Source: Hyphomonadaceae bacterium
GTDB taxonomy: Bacteria; Pseudomonadota; Alphaproteobacteria; Caulobacterales; Aquidulcibacteraceae
Direction of reading: 5' to 3'
DNA length: 64,000 nt
Assembly (NCBI GenBank): GCA_016791445.1
Contig: JAEUMP010000009.1
Coordinates: 1 to 64,000, forward strand
Position 1 is the stretch's first letter. Each line of letters starts with the position of its first letter. This document shows positions 28,558 to 38,617 of the stretch, piece after piece. The position numbers and the translations under genes are program-made. The notes under the pieces were generated by a model. That model ran no database searches, was not told the DNA's origin, and was given only the letters and a program-made list of their open reading frames with translations.

Positions 28558-30897
28558 ATGGTCAAGAAAATGCTCATCGACGCCGCCCACCCCGAGGAGA
28601 CCCGGGTCGTGGTGCTGGACGGACATCACGTTGACGACTTCGACTTCGAAACACAGAACAAGAAACAGCTTCGCGGAAACATCTACCTCGCCAAGGTGAC
28701 GCGCGTTGAGCCGTCGCTGCAGGCGGCGTTCGTAGAGTATGGCGGCAACCGCCACGGCTTCCTCGCCTTCGGCGAAATCCACCCGGACTACTACTCGATC
28801 CCGGTCGCGGACCGCGAAGCGCTGAAGGCCGAGTTCGACGCCGTCTCCGACGAGGAAGGCGACGGCGAAGGCGCCGGCGACGAGGATGAGGACGCGGTCG
28901 AGGAAAAGCGCCGCCGCATTCTCACCCGCCGCTACAAGATCCAGGAAGTGATCAAGCGCCGGCAGATCATGCTGGTGCAGGTCGTCAAGGAAGAGCGCGG
29001 CAACAAAGGCGCGGCGCTGACGACCTATCTGTCGCTCGCGGGCCGCTATTGCGTGCTGATGCCGAACACCGGGCGCGGCGGCGGCATCTCCCGCAAGATC
29101 ACCCAGAGCGCGGACCGCAAGCGGCTCAAGAAGATCGCCAGCGATCTCGATGTGCCGCAGGGCATGGGCCTGATCGTGCGCACGGCGGGCGCCAAGCGCA
29201 CCAAGACCGAGATCAAGCGCGACTATGAATATCTCACGCGCGCGTGGGAGACGATCCGCGACACGACCATGCGTTCGGTGTCGCCGGCGCTGATCTACGA
29301 GGAATCGAGCCTCGTGAAGCGCGCCATCCGCGATCTCTACGACAAGGAAGTCGACGACATCCACGTCGAGGGCGAGGCCGCCTACAAGGAGGCCAAGGAC
29401 TTCATCCGCATGCTCATGCCGAGCCATGCCAAGAAGGTCCATCTCTACAAGGATCCCACGCCCATCTTCACGCGCCACGGCGTGGAGCGGCAGCTGGAGT
29501 CGATTCACAGCCCGATCGTGACGCTGAAGTCCGGCGGCTACATCGTCATCAACCAGACCGAGGCGCTCGTCGCCATCGACGTGAACTCCGGCCGCGCGAC
29601 GCGTGAGCGCAACATCGAGCAGACGGCGTTCAAGACGAACCTCGAAGCGGCGGAAGAAGCCGCGCGGCAGATGCGCCTGCGCGATCTCGCCGGCCTCATC
29701 GTCATCGACTTCATCGACATGGAGGAGTCGAAGAACGACCGCATCGTCGAGAAGAAGATGAAGGATGCGCTGCGCTTCGACCGCGCGCGCGTCCAGATGG
29801 GCAAGATCTCGGGCTTCGGCCTGCTGGAGCTGTCGCGCCAGCGCCGCCGCACCGGCATCCTGGAAGGCTCATCGCACATCTGCCCGACCTGCAACGGTCT
29901 CGGGCGCGTGCGGTCGATCGAATCGAGCGCGCTGCAGCTGCTGCGCGCGCTTGATGAGGAATGCCTGAAGCGCGGCGCTGCCGAAGTGGTCGCCCGTGCG
30001 CCGACGGACGTGGCGATCTACCTGCTCAACGAGAAGCGCACGACCCTCTCGGCCATCGAGGAAGCGCGCGGCGTGCGCATCCGCGTGATCGGTTCGACGT
30101 CGCTCATGGCGCCCGACTTCGAGATCACCTCGGCAGGACAGCGCGATCCCGACTTCGACGCCGAAGGCGAGTACAGCGAAACCCCGCAGCGCGAAGCGCG
30201 TCGCGAGCGTGGCGGTCGCAGCGCCGCGCGCGGGTCGCCCTCCCCCGTCATCGAAGATGACGCCGACGAGCTGATCGAAGACGCGGTCGACGACGAGGAG
30301 GCGGAAGAGACGGTCGCGCCCAGCGACAGCGGCGGCGTTGATAGCGAGTCCGGCAGCCGGCGTCGCCGGCGCGGTCGCCGCGGCGGCAAGCGCCGTCGCG
30401 ACGAGGAACTTCCCGCGTCTGCCGTCGCCAACGACGAAGACCGCGCCGAGACCGGCGACGACGAGGGCGAGGAACCTGCCGGCGAACGCGAAAACGGCGA
30501 GCGCGGCGGTCGCCGCCGCCGCCGGCGTCGCGGACGCGGACGTCGCCCGTTTGAAACCGATGGCGGCGAACATCTCGACCTCATCGCCACCGATCCGAGC
30601 ATTCTCGATCCGGCGCCCGACAACGTCGACGCCGCCAATGATGACGTCGCAGAACGCGATGAGGACGTCGTGCCCGCCGCCTTCGGCGGCGCCCCCGATC
30701 CGAGCGGCGAAGCCTTCGCGCCCGCGCCCATCGTCGAGGACGTCGCTGCGGAGACCACCGCGGCTGAAGTGGCGTATGCGTCGCCGGAACCTGTCGCGGC
30801 CGAGACCGGCGGCGACAACGGCGAACCGTATGAACCCGACCTCGAGCGGCGCCAGAAGTTCTTCGCGCGCCTGAACAAGTGGGGAAAGAAACCCTGA
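28558..30897 (+). CDS. rne: Ribonuclease E
   Basis: 779 residues from ATG 28558 (MVKKMLIDAAHPEETRVVV), the conserved family N-terminus; longer in-frame starts are rejected. The S1 domain carries a lineage-typical acidic insert (EEGDGEGAGDEDED). Catalytic Asp341 (VAIDVNSG) and Asp384 (IVIDFID) are 43 residues apart, and the zinc link CPTCNGLG (Cys442, Cys445) is intact. The C-terminal part alternates acidic and Arg-rich stretches, as in degradosome scaffolds. It initiates mRNA decay and processes rRNA and tRNA. Confidence 0.96.
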   Translation: MVKKMLIDAAHPEETRVVVLDGHHVDDFDFETQNKKQLRGNIYLAKVTRVEPSLQAAFVEYGGNRHGFLAFGEIHPDYYSIPVADREALKAEFDAVSDEEGDGEGAGDEDEDAVEEKRRRILTRRYKIQEVIKRRQIMLVQVVKEERGNKGAALTTYLSLAGRYCVLMPNTGRGGGISRKITQSADRKRLKKIASDLDVPQGMGLIVRTAGAKRTKTEIKRDYEYLTRAWETIRDTTMRSVSPALIYEESSLVKRAIRDLYDKEVDDIHVEGEAAYKEAKDFIRMLMPSHAKKVHLYKDPTPIFTRHGVERQLESIHSPIVTLKSGGYIVINQTEALVAIDVNSGRATRERNIEQTAFKTNLEAAEEAARQMRLRDLAGLIVIDFIDMEESKNDRIVEKKMKDALRFDRARVQMGKISGFGLLELSRQRRRTGILEGSSHICPTCNGLGRVRSIESSALQLLRALDEECLKRGAAEVVARAPTDVAIYLLNEKRTTLSAIEEARGVRIRVIGSTSLMAPDFEITSAGQRDPDFDAEGEYSETPQREARRERGGRSAARGSPSPVIEDDADELIEDAVDDEEAEETVAPSDSGGVDSESGSRRRRRGRRGGKRRRDEELPASAVANDEDRAETGDDEGEEPAGERENGERGGRRRRRRRGRGRRPFETDGGEHLDLIATDPSILDPAPDNVDAANDDVAERDEDVVPAAFGGAPDPSGEAFAPAPIVEDVAAETTAAEVAYASPEPVAAETGGDNGEPYEPDLERRQKFFARLNKWGKKP

Positions 30898-31001
30898 GCG
30901 CGCCCGCCGGCGCCCCTTCGCGGTGCAAGGCCATGATTGGGCCGCATTGCGAGGGGAAGCGGGGCGCACAGTCAGGTTCGCCCTCATCGCAAGGAGGCTT
31001 C

Positions 31002-32366
31002 ATGTCCAAGGCGTTCATGCGCATGGCGCGCAGCGCACTCGCGGGGCTCGCACTCGCGATTGCGTTCGTCGCCAGCCCAGCGCACGCGCAGGGCGTGATC
31101 CGCGACACCGAGATCGAAGAGGTCATCCGCGGTTATTGGGACCCCATCCTGCGCGCGGCGAACATCGATCCCGCCGAGACCGATCTCGTGCTGATCAACG
31201 ACAACTCGATCAACGCGTTCGTGACCAATTCGCGTTCCATGTTCGTGCATACGGGCCTGATCATGGCCGCGCAGACGCCGAGCGAGATCAAGGGCGTCAT
31301 CGCGCACGAAACCGGACACATGGCCGGCGGGCACGTCTTCCAGTCGCGCGACGCGATGAACCGCGCCATGCGCCCCGCGTTCCTTTCCATCGGTCTCGGC
31401 ATTCTCGCCATCGCGGCGGGCGCGCCCGATGCCGGCGCTGCATTGATCGCGGGCTCGCAGCAATTCGCGTACGCGAATTTCGTACAGTTCACGCAGGCGC
31501 AGGAGTCGAAGGCCGACCAGGCGGCGGTGACGTATCTGGAGGCTTCCGGCCAATCGAGCCAGGGCCTGCTCGACTTCGCCAACCGCCAGTTCCGCTACAA
31601 CGAAATGCGCTCGGCCTCGCGCATTCCGCCATGGATGCGCACGCACCCTCTGTGGTCGGACCGCATCCAGGCGCTGCGTCAGCGGGTCGAGACCGCCGAA
31701 CACCGCGATGTGAAGGATTCCCCGAAGGAAATGGAGGAGCTGCGCCTAATGCAGGCCAAGCTGTTTGGCTATGTCGAGCGCCCCTCGCGCACCTTCCAGA
31801 AGTACCCGGACTCCGACACCAGCGCCGCCGCCCGCTATGCACGTTCCATCGCTGCGATGCAGGCGTCAGACTTCGGACGCGCGGACCGCGAGGCCGCCAC
31901 CCTCACGCGCGACTATCCGGAAAATCCCTACTACCACGAGCTCGTCGGCGAGATCCTGCTCAACAGCGGCCGCGTCGCGGAATCGATCCCGCACCACCGC
32001 CGCGCGCTGGAACTGAAGCCGCGCAACGCGCTGCTGCAGGTCAATCTCGCGCGCGCGCTTGCGGCGGTGAAGACCGACGCCAGCAACGAGGAGGCGATCG
32101 CGCTCCTGTCCTCCGCGACGGTGCTGGAACCCAGCAACGCCACCGCCTGGTACGAGCTGTCGCAGGCCTATGACCGCAAGGGCGAGGAAGGCATGGCGCG
32201 GCTTGCCTCGGCGGAACTGCGCTTCGCCATCGGCGACTTTGCGGGCGCGCGCAGCTTCGCCGAACGCGCCAAGGAACGCCTCGCACGCGAAACGCCGTCA
32301 TGGCGGCGCGCGGCCGACATCTCCACCATCGCCGAAACACGCGTTCGGGCCGGCCAGCGCGGCTGA
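31002..32366 (+). CDS. M48 family metalloprotease with TPR repeats (BepA-like)
   Basis: 454 residues; ATG at 31002 with AAGGAGG upstream. A signal peptide (MARSALAGLALAIAFVASPAHAQG) sends it to the periplasm. Zinc motif HETGH (His102, Glu103, His106) and third ligand in QESKADQAAV. The C-terminal half is made of TPR helices (YYHELVGEILLNSGRVAESI, ALELKPRNALLQVNLARALA). BepA-type proteases monitor outer-membrane protein assembly. Followed after 56 bp by a DsbA-like gene in the same direction. Confidence 0.92.
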   Translation: MSKAFMRMARSALAGLALAIAFVASPAHAQGVIRDTEIEEVIRGYWDPILRAANIDPAETDLVLINDNSINAFVTNSRSMFVHTGLIMAAQTPSEIKGVIAHETGHMAGGHVFQSRDAMNRAMRPAFLSIGLGILAIAAGAPDAGAALIAGSQQFAYANFVQFTQAQESKADQAAVTYLEASGQSSQGLLDFANRQFRYNEMRSASRIPPWMRTHPLWSDRIQALRQRVETAEHRDVKDSPKEMEELRLMQAKLFGYVERPSRTFQKYPDSDTSAAARYARSIAAMQASDFGRADREAATLTRDYPENPYYHELVGEILLNSGRVAESIPHHRRALELKPRNALLQVNLARALAAVKTDASNEEAIALLSSATVLEPSNATAWYELSQAYDRKGEEGMARLASAELRFAIGDFAGARSFAERAKERLARETPSWRRAADISTIAETRVRAGQRG

Positions 32367-32422
32367 ATCCCCTTGCGCGCACGGCCTTTCGCCACGCATT
32401 TCGGGCCTGAGGCCATGAACGG

Positions 32423-33151
32423 ATGAGAGTGATGAGGAATGCGCTTCTGGGCGCCCTTGCCTTCGCTGCGGCGGCGGCGTGCGGTGTCGCGCCGGCCCAT
32501 GCGCAGGCGTTGACTCCTGCGCAGAAGGACGAAGTCCGCACCATCGTGCGCGAGTATCTCCGGCAGAACCCGGAAGTCGTCGAAGAGGCGATGGCGGAAC
32601 TCGAGCGCCGCCGCGAGGCCGCGCGCCGCGTGCGGATCGAGGGCGACGCCCGCGACTTCGCTGTCGGCCCGCGCAATGCGCCGGTGACGATCGTGGAGTT
32701 CTTCGACTATCGCTGCCCCTACTGCCACGAATCCATGACCTGGCTCTTCGAGGTCATGCGGCGCAACCCGCAGAGCGTGCGCGTGATCTTCAAGGAGTTC
32801 CCGGTGCTCGGCGAGACGTCGGTGGAGGCGTCGCAGGCCGCCGTCGCCTCGATCAAGCAGGGCAAGTATCTCGCCTTCCACCGCGCGCTGATGGCGCATC
32901 GCGGCCAGCTGAACTCCGCCCAGATCGACACGCTCGCGCGCCGCGCGGGCATGGATGTCGCGCGCATGCGCCGCGACATGGAGGACCGCGCGATCCTCGA
33001 TCACCTGCAGGCGAACCACGAGGTCGCGGCAGAGTCGAAGATCGACGGCACGCCCGCCTTCCTGATCAACGGGAAGTGGGTGCGCGGCTGGAACCGCGCG
33101 GAGGCGGACCGTCTGCTCGCGGAAGCGCTGCGGGAGACGCGGCGGCGCTAG
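32423..33151 (+). CDS. DsbA family thiol:disulphide oxidoreductase (ScsC-like)
   Basis: 242 residues with a signal peptide (to about HAQA), a helical N-terminal extension ([20 protein letters not shown]) typical of ScsC-like proteins, and a thioredoxin fold with CPYC (Cys98, Cys101) and cis-Pro in GTPAFLING. It forms or reshuffles disulphides in the periplasm. Start ATG 32423 or 32432 are both possible. Its TAG shares a palindromic CTAG with the convergent thiG stop. Confidence 0.9.
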   Translation: MRVMRNALLGALAFAAAAACGVAPAHAQALTPAQKDEVRTIVREYLRQNPEVVEEAMAELERRREAARRVRIEGDARDFAVGPRNAPVTIVEFFDYRCPYCHESMTWLFEVMRRNPQSVRVIFKEFPVLGETSVEASQAAVASIKQGKYLAFHRALMAHRGQLNSAQIDTLARRAGMDVARMRRDMEDRAILDHLQANHEVAAESKIDGTPAFLINGKWVRGWNRAEADRLLAEALRETRRR

Positions 33152-33945
33152 ATCAGCCCGCCCAGCGGGCTCGACGGATCGGCGTACCGCTTCTTGCCCA
33201 TCCGTCCCGCGAGATAGGCTTCCCTGCCGGCGATGACCGCGTGCTTCATCGCGCGCGCCATGCGGATGGGGTCTTTCGCTTCGGCGATGGCGGTGTTCAT
33301 CAGCACGCCGTCGCAGCCCAGTTCCATGGCGATGGCCGCATCGCTCGCGGTGCCGACGCCCGCATCGACGATCACTGGCACGCGCGATTGTTCGACGATG
33401 AGGCGGATGTTCACGGGGTTCTGGATGCCGAGGCCGGAGCCGATCAGCGAGCCGAGCGGCATGATCGCTACGCACCCCGCATCTTCCAGCTTCTTCGCGA
33501 AGACGGGATCGTCCGAGCAATAGACCATCACCTCGAAACCATCGGCGATCAGCGCCTTGGCCGCCGCAAGCGTCTCGGTCATGTCGGGGTAAAGCGTGCG
33601 CTGGTCAGAGAGCACTTCGAGTTTCACAAGGCTCCACCCGCCCGCCTCGCGCGCGAGACGCAGCGTGCGCACCGCATCCTCCGCCGTGAAGCAGCCTGCG
33701 GTGTTCGGGAGATAGGTGACCTTCTTCGGATCGATGAAGTCCACGAGGCGCGGGCTTGCAGGATCGCTCAGGTTCACGCGCCGAAGCGCGACGGTGACCA
33801 TGTCGGCGCCGCTGGCTTCGAGGGCCGCAGCGTTCTCAGCATAGTCCTTGTACTTGCCGGTGCCGATGATGAGGCGCGATTTGAATGTACGGCCCGCCAC
33901 CACGAGCGGCGCATCGGCGGTAGTGAGCGCGCCGCTATCCATCAT
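33148..33945 (-). CDS. thiG: Thiazole synthase
   Basis: 265 residues from ATG 33945, which overlaps the thiS stop (ATGA). ThiG builds the thiazole ring of thiamine from DXP, the ThiS thiocarboxylate and dehydroglycine. Seen: [13 protein letters not shown], the Schiff-base Lys in [25 protein letters not shown] and [20 protein letters not shown]. Family length matches. Translational coupling with thiS is clear. Confidence 0.96.
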   Translation of the reverse strand: MMDSGALTTADAPLVVAGRTFKSRLIIGTGKYKDYAENAAALEASGADMVTVALRRVNLSDPASPRLVDFIDPKKVTYLPNTAGCFTAEDAVRTLRLAREAGGWSLVKLEVLSDQRTLYPDMTETLAAAKALIADGFEVMVYCSDDPVFAKKLEDAGCVAIMPLGSLIGSGLGIQNPVNIRLIVEQSRVPVIVDAGVGTASDAAIAMELGCDGVLMNTAIAEAKDPIRMARAMKHAVIAGREAYLAGRMGKKRYADPSSPLGGLI

Positions 33946-34142
33946 CCGCCTCCCACGAACTGCACGATCTCGAGTTGATCGCCGTCGCTCAGGACCACGC
34001 GCTCGAAGGTGCTCTTCGGCACGATCTCGCGGTTGCGTTCCACGGCCACCTTGCGCGGGTCGATCCCCAGCGAGGCGAGCAGCGCCGTCAGCGTCGCGCC
34101 GGACGCCGCATCGCGAACTTCCCCGTTGACCGTGACCTGCAA
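33942..34142 (-). CDS. thiS: Sulphur carrier protein ThiS
   Basis: 66 residues ending in the required Gly-Gly (FVGGG), a ubiquitin-like sulphur carrier for thiazole formation. The start is a TTG at 34142, supported by a strong AGGAGG ribosome-binding site (complement of about 34149-34154). It overlaps thiG by 4 bases. The thiF-like activator is not in the window. Confidence 0.92.
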   Translation of the reverse strand: MQVTVNGEVRDAASGATLTALLASLGIDPRKVAVERNREIVPKSTFERVVLSDGDQLEIVQFVGGG

Positions 34143-34234
34143 AGTCGCCTCCTATCGCGCCCGACATAGGGGGGGCCGGGCGGTGACGCAACGTCTCCCC
34201 CCGCCCCTCATTCACCGCTCCAGCAGAGTGCGAT

Positions 34235-34699
34235 ATGACCAGCCAGACGGGTCCGCGGCCCATCTTTGTTCTCAACGGCCCCAATCTGAACGCCCTCGGC
34301 GTGCGCGAGCCCGCGATCTACGGGAGCCATACCCTCGCCGACATCGAGGCGCGTTGCGTCGAAAGGGCGAAGGCCCTTGGAATGACGGTCGATTTCCGCC
34401 AGACCAACAGCGAAGGCCAGCTCGTCGATTGGCTGCACGAGGCGCGTGACAAGGCATGCGCGGTCGTGCTCAACGCCGGCGCCTACACACACACCTCGAT
34501 CGCGCTTCACGATGCGATCAAGAGCCTGGATATTCCGGTGATCGAAACGCACCTCTCCAATCCTGCATCGCGCGAGTCCTTCCGGCACGTGTCGACGATT
34601 TCGGGCGTGGCGAAGGGCGTGATCTCGGGCTTCGGGCCGGTGAGCTACATCCTTGCCGTGGAAGCGGCTGCGCACTGCGCGGCTGTTCCGGCGCCCTGA
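34235..34699 (+). CDS. aroQ: 3-dehydroquinate dehydratase, type II
   Basis: 154 residues. Converts 3-dehydroquinate to 3-dehydroshikimate in the shikimate pathway. [20 protein letters not shown] contains the conserved catalytic loop with Asn, Arg and Tyr. [17 protein letters not shown] and [17 protein letters not shown] hold the remaining active-site residues. Followed after 17 bp by accB, an order seen in many alphaproteobacteria. Confidence 0.96.
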   Translation: MTSQTGPRPIFVLNGPNLNALGVREPAIYGSHTLADIEARCVERAKALGMTVDFRQTNSEGQLVDWLHEARDKACAVVLNAGAYTHTSIALHDAIKSLDIPVIETHLSNPASRESFRHVSTISGVAKGVISGFGPVSYILAVEAAAHCAAVPAP

Positions 34700-34716
34700 T
34701 GGGGAGATCCAAATCC

Positions 34717-35202
34717 ATGAACGACAAGAAGTCCTCGAGCGGCGTCGACGCCGATCTGGTGCGGGAGCTCGCGAAGGTGCTCTCCGAGCAGGGGCTGACG
34801 GAGATCGAGGTCGAGCACGGCGAACTGCGCCTGCGCCTTGCGCGCACACAGACCGTCGCTGCTCACGCACCGGTCGCCTATGCGCCTGCGCCGGTCGCGC
34901 CTGCGCCGGTCGCGGCGGCGCCCGCTGCGGCGCCCGCCCCTGCCGCCGCTAAGGACCACCGCGATGACGCGCGCGCCGTGACGTCGCCCATGGTCGGCAC
35001 CGCCTATCTCGCGCCGGAACCCGGCGCGAAGGTGTTCGTGAAGGTCGGCGACACTGTCGCGGAGGGCCAGACCCTCCTCATCGTGGAGGCGATGAAGACG
35101 TTCAATCCGATCGTCGCGCCGCGCAGCGGCAAGGTTGTCGAGATCATCGTCGGCGACGGGCAGCCGGTCGAATTCGGCCAGCCGCTCATGCTCGTCGAGT
35201 AG
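34717..35202 (+). CDS. accB: Acetyl-CoA carboxylase biotin carboxyl carrier protein
   Basis: 161 residues from ATG 34717 (preceded by GGGGAG); the longer ATG at 34699 overlaps the aroQ stop and is less likely. Helical N-terminus, Pro/Ala-rich linker (about 47-90), then the biotinyl domain with EAMKTF, biotin on Lys127. It carries carboxybiotin between AccC and the carboxyltransferase in fatty-acid synthesis. 15 bp upstream of accC. Confidence 0.96.
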   Translation: MNDKKSSSGVDADLVRELAKVLSEQGLTEIEVEHGELRLRLARTQTVAAHAPVAYAPAPVAPAPVAAAPAAAPAPAAAKDHRDDARAVTSPMVGTAYLAPEPGAKVFVKVGDTVAEGQTLLIVEAMKTFNPIVAPRSGKVVEIIVGDGQPVEFGQPLMLVE

Positions 35203-35217
35203 TCGGGGCCGCGCGCG

Positions 35218-36585
35218 ATGTTTGAAAAGATCCTCATCGCCAACCGCGGCGAGATCGCGCTGCGCGTCCATCGCGCGTGCAAGGAAATGGGCATCGCCAC
35301 GGTGGCCGTTCACAGCCAGGCCGACGCCAACGCCATGCATGTGCGCCTTGCGGATGAAAGCGTCTGCATCGGCCCGCCGCCCGCGGCGAAGAGCTATCTG
35401 CATATTCCGTCGATCATCTCCGCCGCCGAAATCACCGGCGCGCAGGCGATCCATCCGGGCTACGGATTTCTGTCGGAGAACGCGAAGTTCGCCGAGATGG
35501 TCGGCAAGACGAAGATCGACGGCAAGCCACTCGTCTTCATCGGTCCCAAGCCCGAACACATCCGCATGATGGGCGACAAGATCACCGCCAAGAAGGCGGC
35601 GGCCGATGCGGGCATTCCGGTCGTTCCCGGTTCCGACGGCGGCGTGACGAGCGATACCGAAGCGCTGAAGGTCGCCAAGCGCGTCGGCTTTCCGGTGCTC
35701 ATCAAGGCGTCTGCCGGCGGCGGCGGTCGCGGCATGAAGGTCGCGCACAGCGCAGACCAGCTTTCGGAGGCGCTCGCCACCGCGCGCGCGGAAGCCCGCG
35801 CCGCATTCGGCGACGATGCTGTCTATATCGAGAAATACCTCGGCCAGCCGCGTCACATCGAAATCCAGGTCGTCGCGGACAGCCACGGCAACGTGGTGCA
35901 TCTCGGCGAACGGGACTGCTCGCTGCAGCGCCGTCACCAAAAGGTGCTCGAAGAGGCGCCCTCCCCCGCGCTCAATCCGGAAGAGCGCGCACGCATCGGC
36001 GAGATCACCGCGAAGGCGGTGAAGACGCTCGGCTATCTCGGCGTGGGTACGGTCGAGTATCTCTACGAGAACGGCGAGTTCTTCTTCATCGAAATGAACA
36101 CGCGCCTGCAGGTCGAACATCCTGTGACGGAGATGATTACCGGCATCGATCTCGTGCGCGAGCAAATCCGCATCGCCGACGGGTTGCCGATGTCGTTCAA
36201 GCAGAAGGACGTCGAGTTCTATGGGCACGCCATCGAGTGCCGCATCAATGCGGAGAACCCGCAGACCTTCACGCCCTCTCCCGGCAAGATCATCGACTAT
36301 CACGCCCCGGGCGGACTCGGCGTGCGCATGGATAGCGCGATCTATGCGGGCTATTCGATCCCGCCCAACTACGACAGCCTCATCGGCAAGCTCATCGTGC
36401 ACGGCCGCGACCGTACGGAGTGCCTGATGCGCTTGCGCCGCGCGCTGGATGAAATGGTCATCACCGGCATCCAGACGACGATCCCGCTCTTCCAGCGTCT
36501 CGCGGTGGAGCCTGACGTCGCCAATGGCGACTACCACATCCACTGGCTCGAAAAGTTCCTGAAGGGACAGACGCCGGAAGCATGA
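35218..36585 (+). CDS. accC: Acetyl-CoA carboxylase biotin carboxylase subunit
   Basis: 455 residues. ATP-grasp enzyme that carboxylates the biotin of AccB. Visible: [20 protein letters not shown], the Gly-rich ATP loop [43 protein letters not shown] and [16 protein letters not shown]. Its TGA overlaps the aat ATG by 4 bases. Confidence 0.97.
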   Translation: MFEKILIANRGEIALRVHRACKEMGIATVAVHSQADANAMHVRLADESVCIGPPPAAKSYLHIPSIISAAEITGAQAIHPGYGFLSENAKFAEMVGKTKIDGKPLVFIGPKPEHIRMMGDKITAKKAAADAGIPVVPGSDGGVTSDTEALKVAKRVGFPVLIKASAGGGGRGMKVAHSADQLSEALATARAEARAAFGDDAVYIEKYLGQPRHIEIQVVADSHGNVVHLGERDCSLQRRHQKVLEEAPSPALNPEERARIGEITAKAVKTLGYLGVGTVEYLYENGEFFFIEMNTRLQVEHPVTEMITGIDLVREQIRIADGLPMSFKQKDVEFYGHAIECRINAENPQTFTPSPGKIIDYHAPGGLGVRMDSAIYAGYSIPPNYDSLIGKLIVHGRDRTECLMRLRRALDEMVITGIQTTIPLFQRLAVEPDVANGDYHIHWLEKFLKGQTPEA

Positions 36586-37235
36586 TCGCCCGCCTGGGTC
36601 CGGACGAACTTCTCGACTGCTACCGCGCCGGGGTGTTCCCGATGGCGGAGACCCGCGACAGCGACAGCCTCTACCTCGTTGATCCCAAGGAACGCGGCGT
36701 CATTCCGCTTGAAGGCTTCCACGTCCCGGCGCGGCTTGCGCGCAAGGTTCGTCGCGACCCTTTCCGCATCACCCATGACCGCGCTTTCGGCGACGTCATG
36801 CGCCTGTGCGCCGAACCCGCGCCGGACCGGCGCGAGACATGGATCAACGACGACATCCTGCGTCTCTACGCGGCGCTGCATGCGCGCGGCCACGCGCACA
36901 GCATCGAGTGCTGGCTCGGCGAGCGTCTCGTCGGCGGCCTCTACGGGGTGTCCCTGGGTGCAGCCTTTTTCGGCGAGAGCATGTTCTCGCGCGAGACCGA
37001 CGCCAGCAAGATCGCGCTCGTCGCGCTGGTCGCCAGACTGCGGGTCGGCGGATACCGATTGCTCGATGCGCAGTTCCAGACGCACCATCTCGCGCAGTTC
37101 GGCGCGCAGACCGTTTCACGCGCGCAGTTTCGCAGACGCCTCAGGGACGCCCTCGACGGCGCGGGAGACTTTTCAAGAATGCCGGACGGCGTGAGCGGCG
37201 CTCAGCTTCTGCAGTCGATCGCCCAGACGTCGTAG
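36582..37235 (+). CDS. aat: Leucyl/phenylalanyl-tRNA--protein transferase
   Basis: 217 residues. Adds Leu or Phe to N-terminal Arg or Lys for N-end-rule degradation by ClpAP. Seen: [55 protein letters not shown] and [15 protein letters not shown]. Starts inside the accC stop. Its last 34 bases overlap the convergent DUF2155 gene. Confidence 0.95.
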   Translation: MIARLGPDELLDCYRAGVFPMAETRDSDSLYLVDPKERGVIPLEGFHVPARLARKVRRDPFRITHDRAFGDVMRLCAEPAPDRRETWINDDILRLYAALHARGHAHSIECWLGERLVGGLYGVSLGAAFFGESMFSRETDASKIALVALVARLRVGGYRLLDAQFQTHHLAQFGAQTVSRAQFRRRLRDALDGAGDFSRMPDGVSGAQLLQSIAQTS

Positions 37236-37582
37236 GTCGGGTGTTCGAGCGCGTTGAGCGACGGGCTCGACGCGAAGATCCAGCCCGACATGACCGGCTT
37301 GCGCGGCGCCGGCTCATCGGCGCGACGCGGCACGGGATTGTCGACGACCTCGATATAGACCGACACTTCCGGCGGTTCTTCCGGCGGCGCCTTCTGGCAG
37401 GAGCGCACCGTGATCTCCAGCGTGCCGAACTTCACCGGGCGGCCGATCGGCGCCGTGAAATCACGGGCCTGCCCGCTGATCTTGTCGAGGCCGCGCAGTA
37501 CGGCGCCGGGCGCAGCGTGCGCCGGCGCCGCCGCAACGAGGGAAAGCGCGATGGCGGCGACGAGCGAGGTGAAAATCTTCAA
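37202..37582 (-). CDS. DUF2155 family periplasmic protein
   Basis: 126 residues with a signal peptide (to about APAHA). Two Cys (VRSCQK and AIDC) and the C-terminal [20 protein letters not shown] are hallmarks of DUF2155, an alphaproteobacterial family of unknown function commonly encoded next to mlaD-like and NDUFA12 genes, as here. Its 3' end overlaps aat on the other strand. Confidence 0.9.
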   Translation of the reverse strand: MKIFTSLVAAIALSLVAAAPAHAAPGAVLRGLDKISGQARDFTAPIGRPVKFGTLEITVRSCQKAPPEEPPEVSVYIEVVDNPVPRRADEPAPRKPVMSGWIFASSPSLNALEHPTYDVWAIDCRS

Positions 37583-38061
37583 GGGGCGGGATCCTGTTGC
37601 GGCGACGAACTTCCGGCGTTGCCCGCTGCAGCGGCGAGAAGCGACAACAGGTCCACCGTCCCTGTCGTGTTCACGATCTCGCCGCCGGCGGCCAGCATGT
37701 CCGGCGAACCGCCGGGCTCGAGGGCGATATATCCGCCGCCGAGCAGGCCGTCCGAGGCCACCTTGGCGATGGAATCGTCCGGAAGTTTGACGTCACGGCT
37801 CACCGAGAGCGTCGTCTTCGCGAGATAGGTCGTCGGGTCGATGCCCACGGCGCTCACCGTGCCGACTTTCACGCCGCTCAAGCGGACATCCGCGCCCACA
37901 TTGATGCCGTCGATGCGATTGAAGCGGGCCATGAGTTCATAGCCGCCCGCGGTGTCGCCGGCTCCTGCGCGGGTCACCGCGAAGCCGAGGAAACCGATGG
38001 CGACCGCCGCCACCAGCGCGCCGAGAATGGTCTCCGCCGCCTGATCCTTGAACGCGCTCAT
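37579..38061 (-). CDS. MlaD family outer-membrane lipid asymmetry protein
   Basis: 160 residues from ATG 38061, overlapping the NDUFA12 stop (ATGA). One N-terminal membrane segment (ETILGALVAAVAIGFLGFAV) and one MCE domain (YELMARFNRIDGINVGADVR, LSGVKVGTV, DGLLGGGYIALEPGG). MlaD binds lipids as part of an ABC system returning phospholipids to the inner membrane. The permease and ATPase genes (mlaE, mlaF) are not in this window. It overlaps DUF2155 by 4 bases. Confidence 0.92.
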   Translation of the reverse strand: MSAFKDQAAETILGALVAAVAIGFLGFAVTRAGAGDTAGGYELMARFNRIDGINVGADVRLSGVKVGTVSAVGIDPTTYLAKTTLSVSRDVKLPDDSIAKVASDGLLGGGYIALEPGGSPDMLAAGGEIVNTTGTVDLLSLLAAAAGNAGSSSPQQDPAP

Positions 38062-38450
38062 TCGGGTGTCCACGCTTCATAGTCGCCGGTGGCCCGGGCG
38101 CGGTCGCCGGGGCGGGCGAGGCTGCCCTTCGGACGATAGGCGCCGGGCGTACCGGTCAGGTTGGGGATATGGGGCTTTTCCCACGACTTGCGCGGCAGCG
38201 GCGCCGTGGTGGGCGGTTCGTCGAAGGAATAGTGTAGCCAGCCGTGCCAGTCGGGCGGCACCTGCGACGGCTCGGCGAGCCCCGCATAGATTACCCAGCG
38301 ACGGCGGCGACCGTCGGGACCGGCCTTGCGTTCCTCGAAGTAGCGGTTGCCCTGGTCGTCCTGCCCGACCGCCGCGCCGCGGCGACCGATGTCGTAGAGC
38401 GCGCCGAAGGTGGCGCCGTTCCACCAGGTGAAGAAGCGTTTGAGAAACAA
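38058..38450 (-). CDS. NADH:ubiquinone oxidoreductase subunit NDUFA12
   Basis: 130 residues. FFTWWNGATFGALYDIGRRG, GNRYFEERK, RRWVIYAGLAEPSQVPPDWH and GWLHYSFDEPP are diagnostic for the NDUFA12 accessory subunit of complex I, shared by alphaproteobacteria and mitochondria. The start appears to be TTG at 38450; no better codon fits the family N-terminus. First gene of the NDUFA12-mlaD-DUF2155 string. Confidence 0.93.
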   Translation of the reverse strand: MFLKRFFTWWNGATFGALYDIGRRGAAVGQDDQGNRYFEERKAGPDGRRRRWVIYAGLAEPSQVPPDWHGWLHYSFDEPPTTAPLPRKSWEKPHIPNLTGTPGAYRPKGSLARPGDRARATGDYEAWTPE

Positions 38451-38617
38451 GGAATCGTCCGCCGTTCAGGGTGATTTTCGCGCCGCAATATGGCGCCGCT
38501 CCCCCGAACGGTCCAGCGGCGCTTTCGGCCATATTTTGTTTGTCCACCGAAACGATACCACCAGATATTGATGCCGCGACCGGCGCGATCTAGCCTTCGG
38601 CCATAGGAGGCAGGCCC

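Noticed and set aside
28349-28699. 116-codon plus frame in the rne leader
   Set aside because: It runs into rne in another frame, lacks a ribosome-binding site and has a shadow-like composition.
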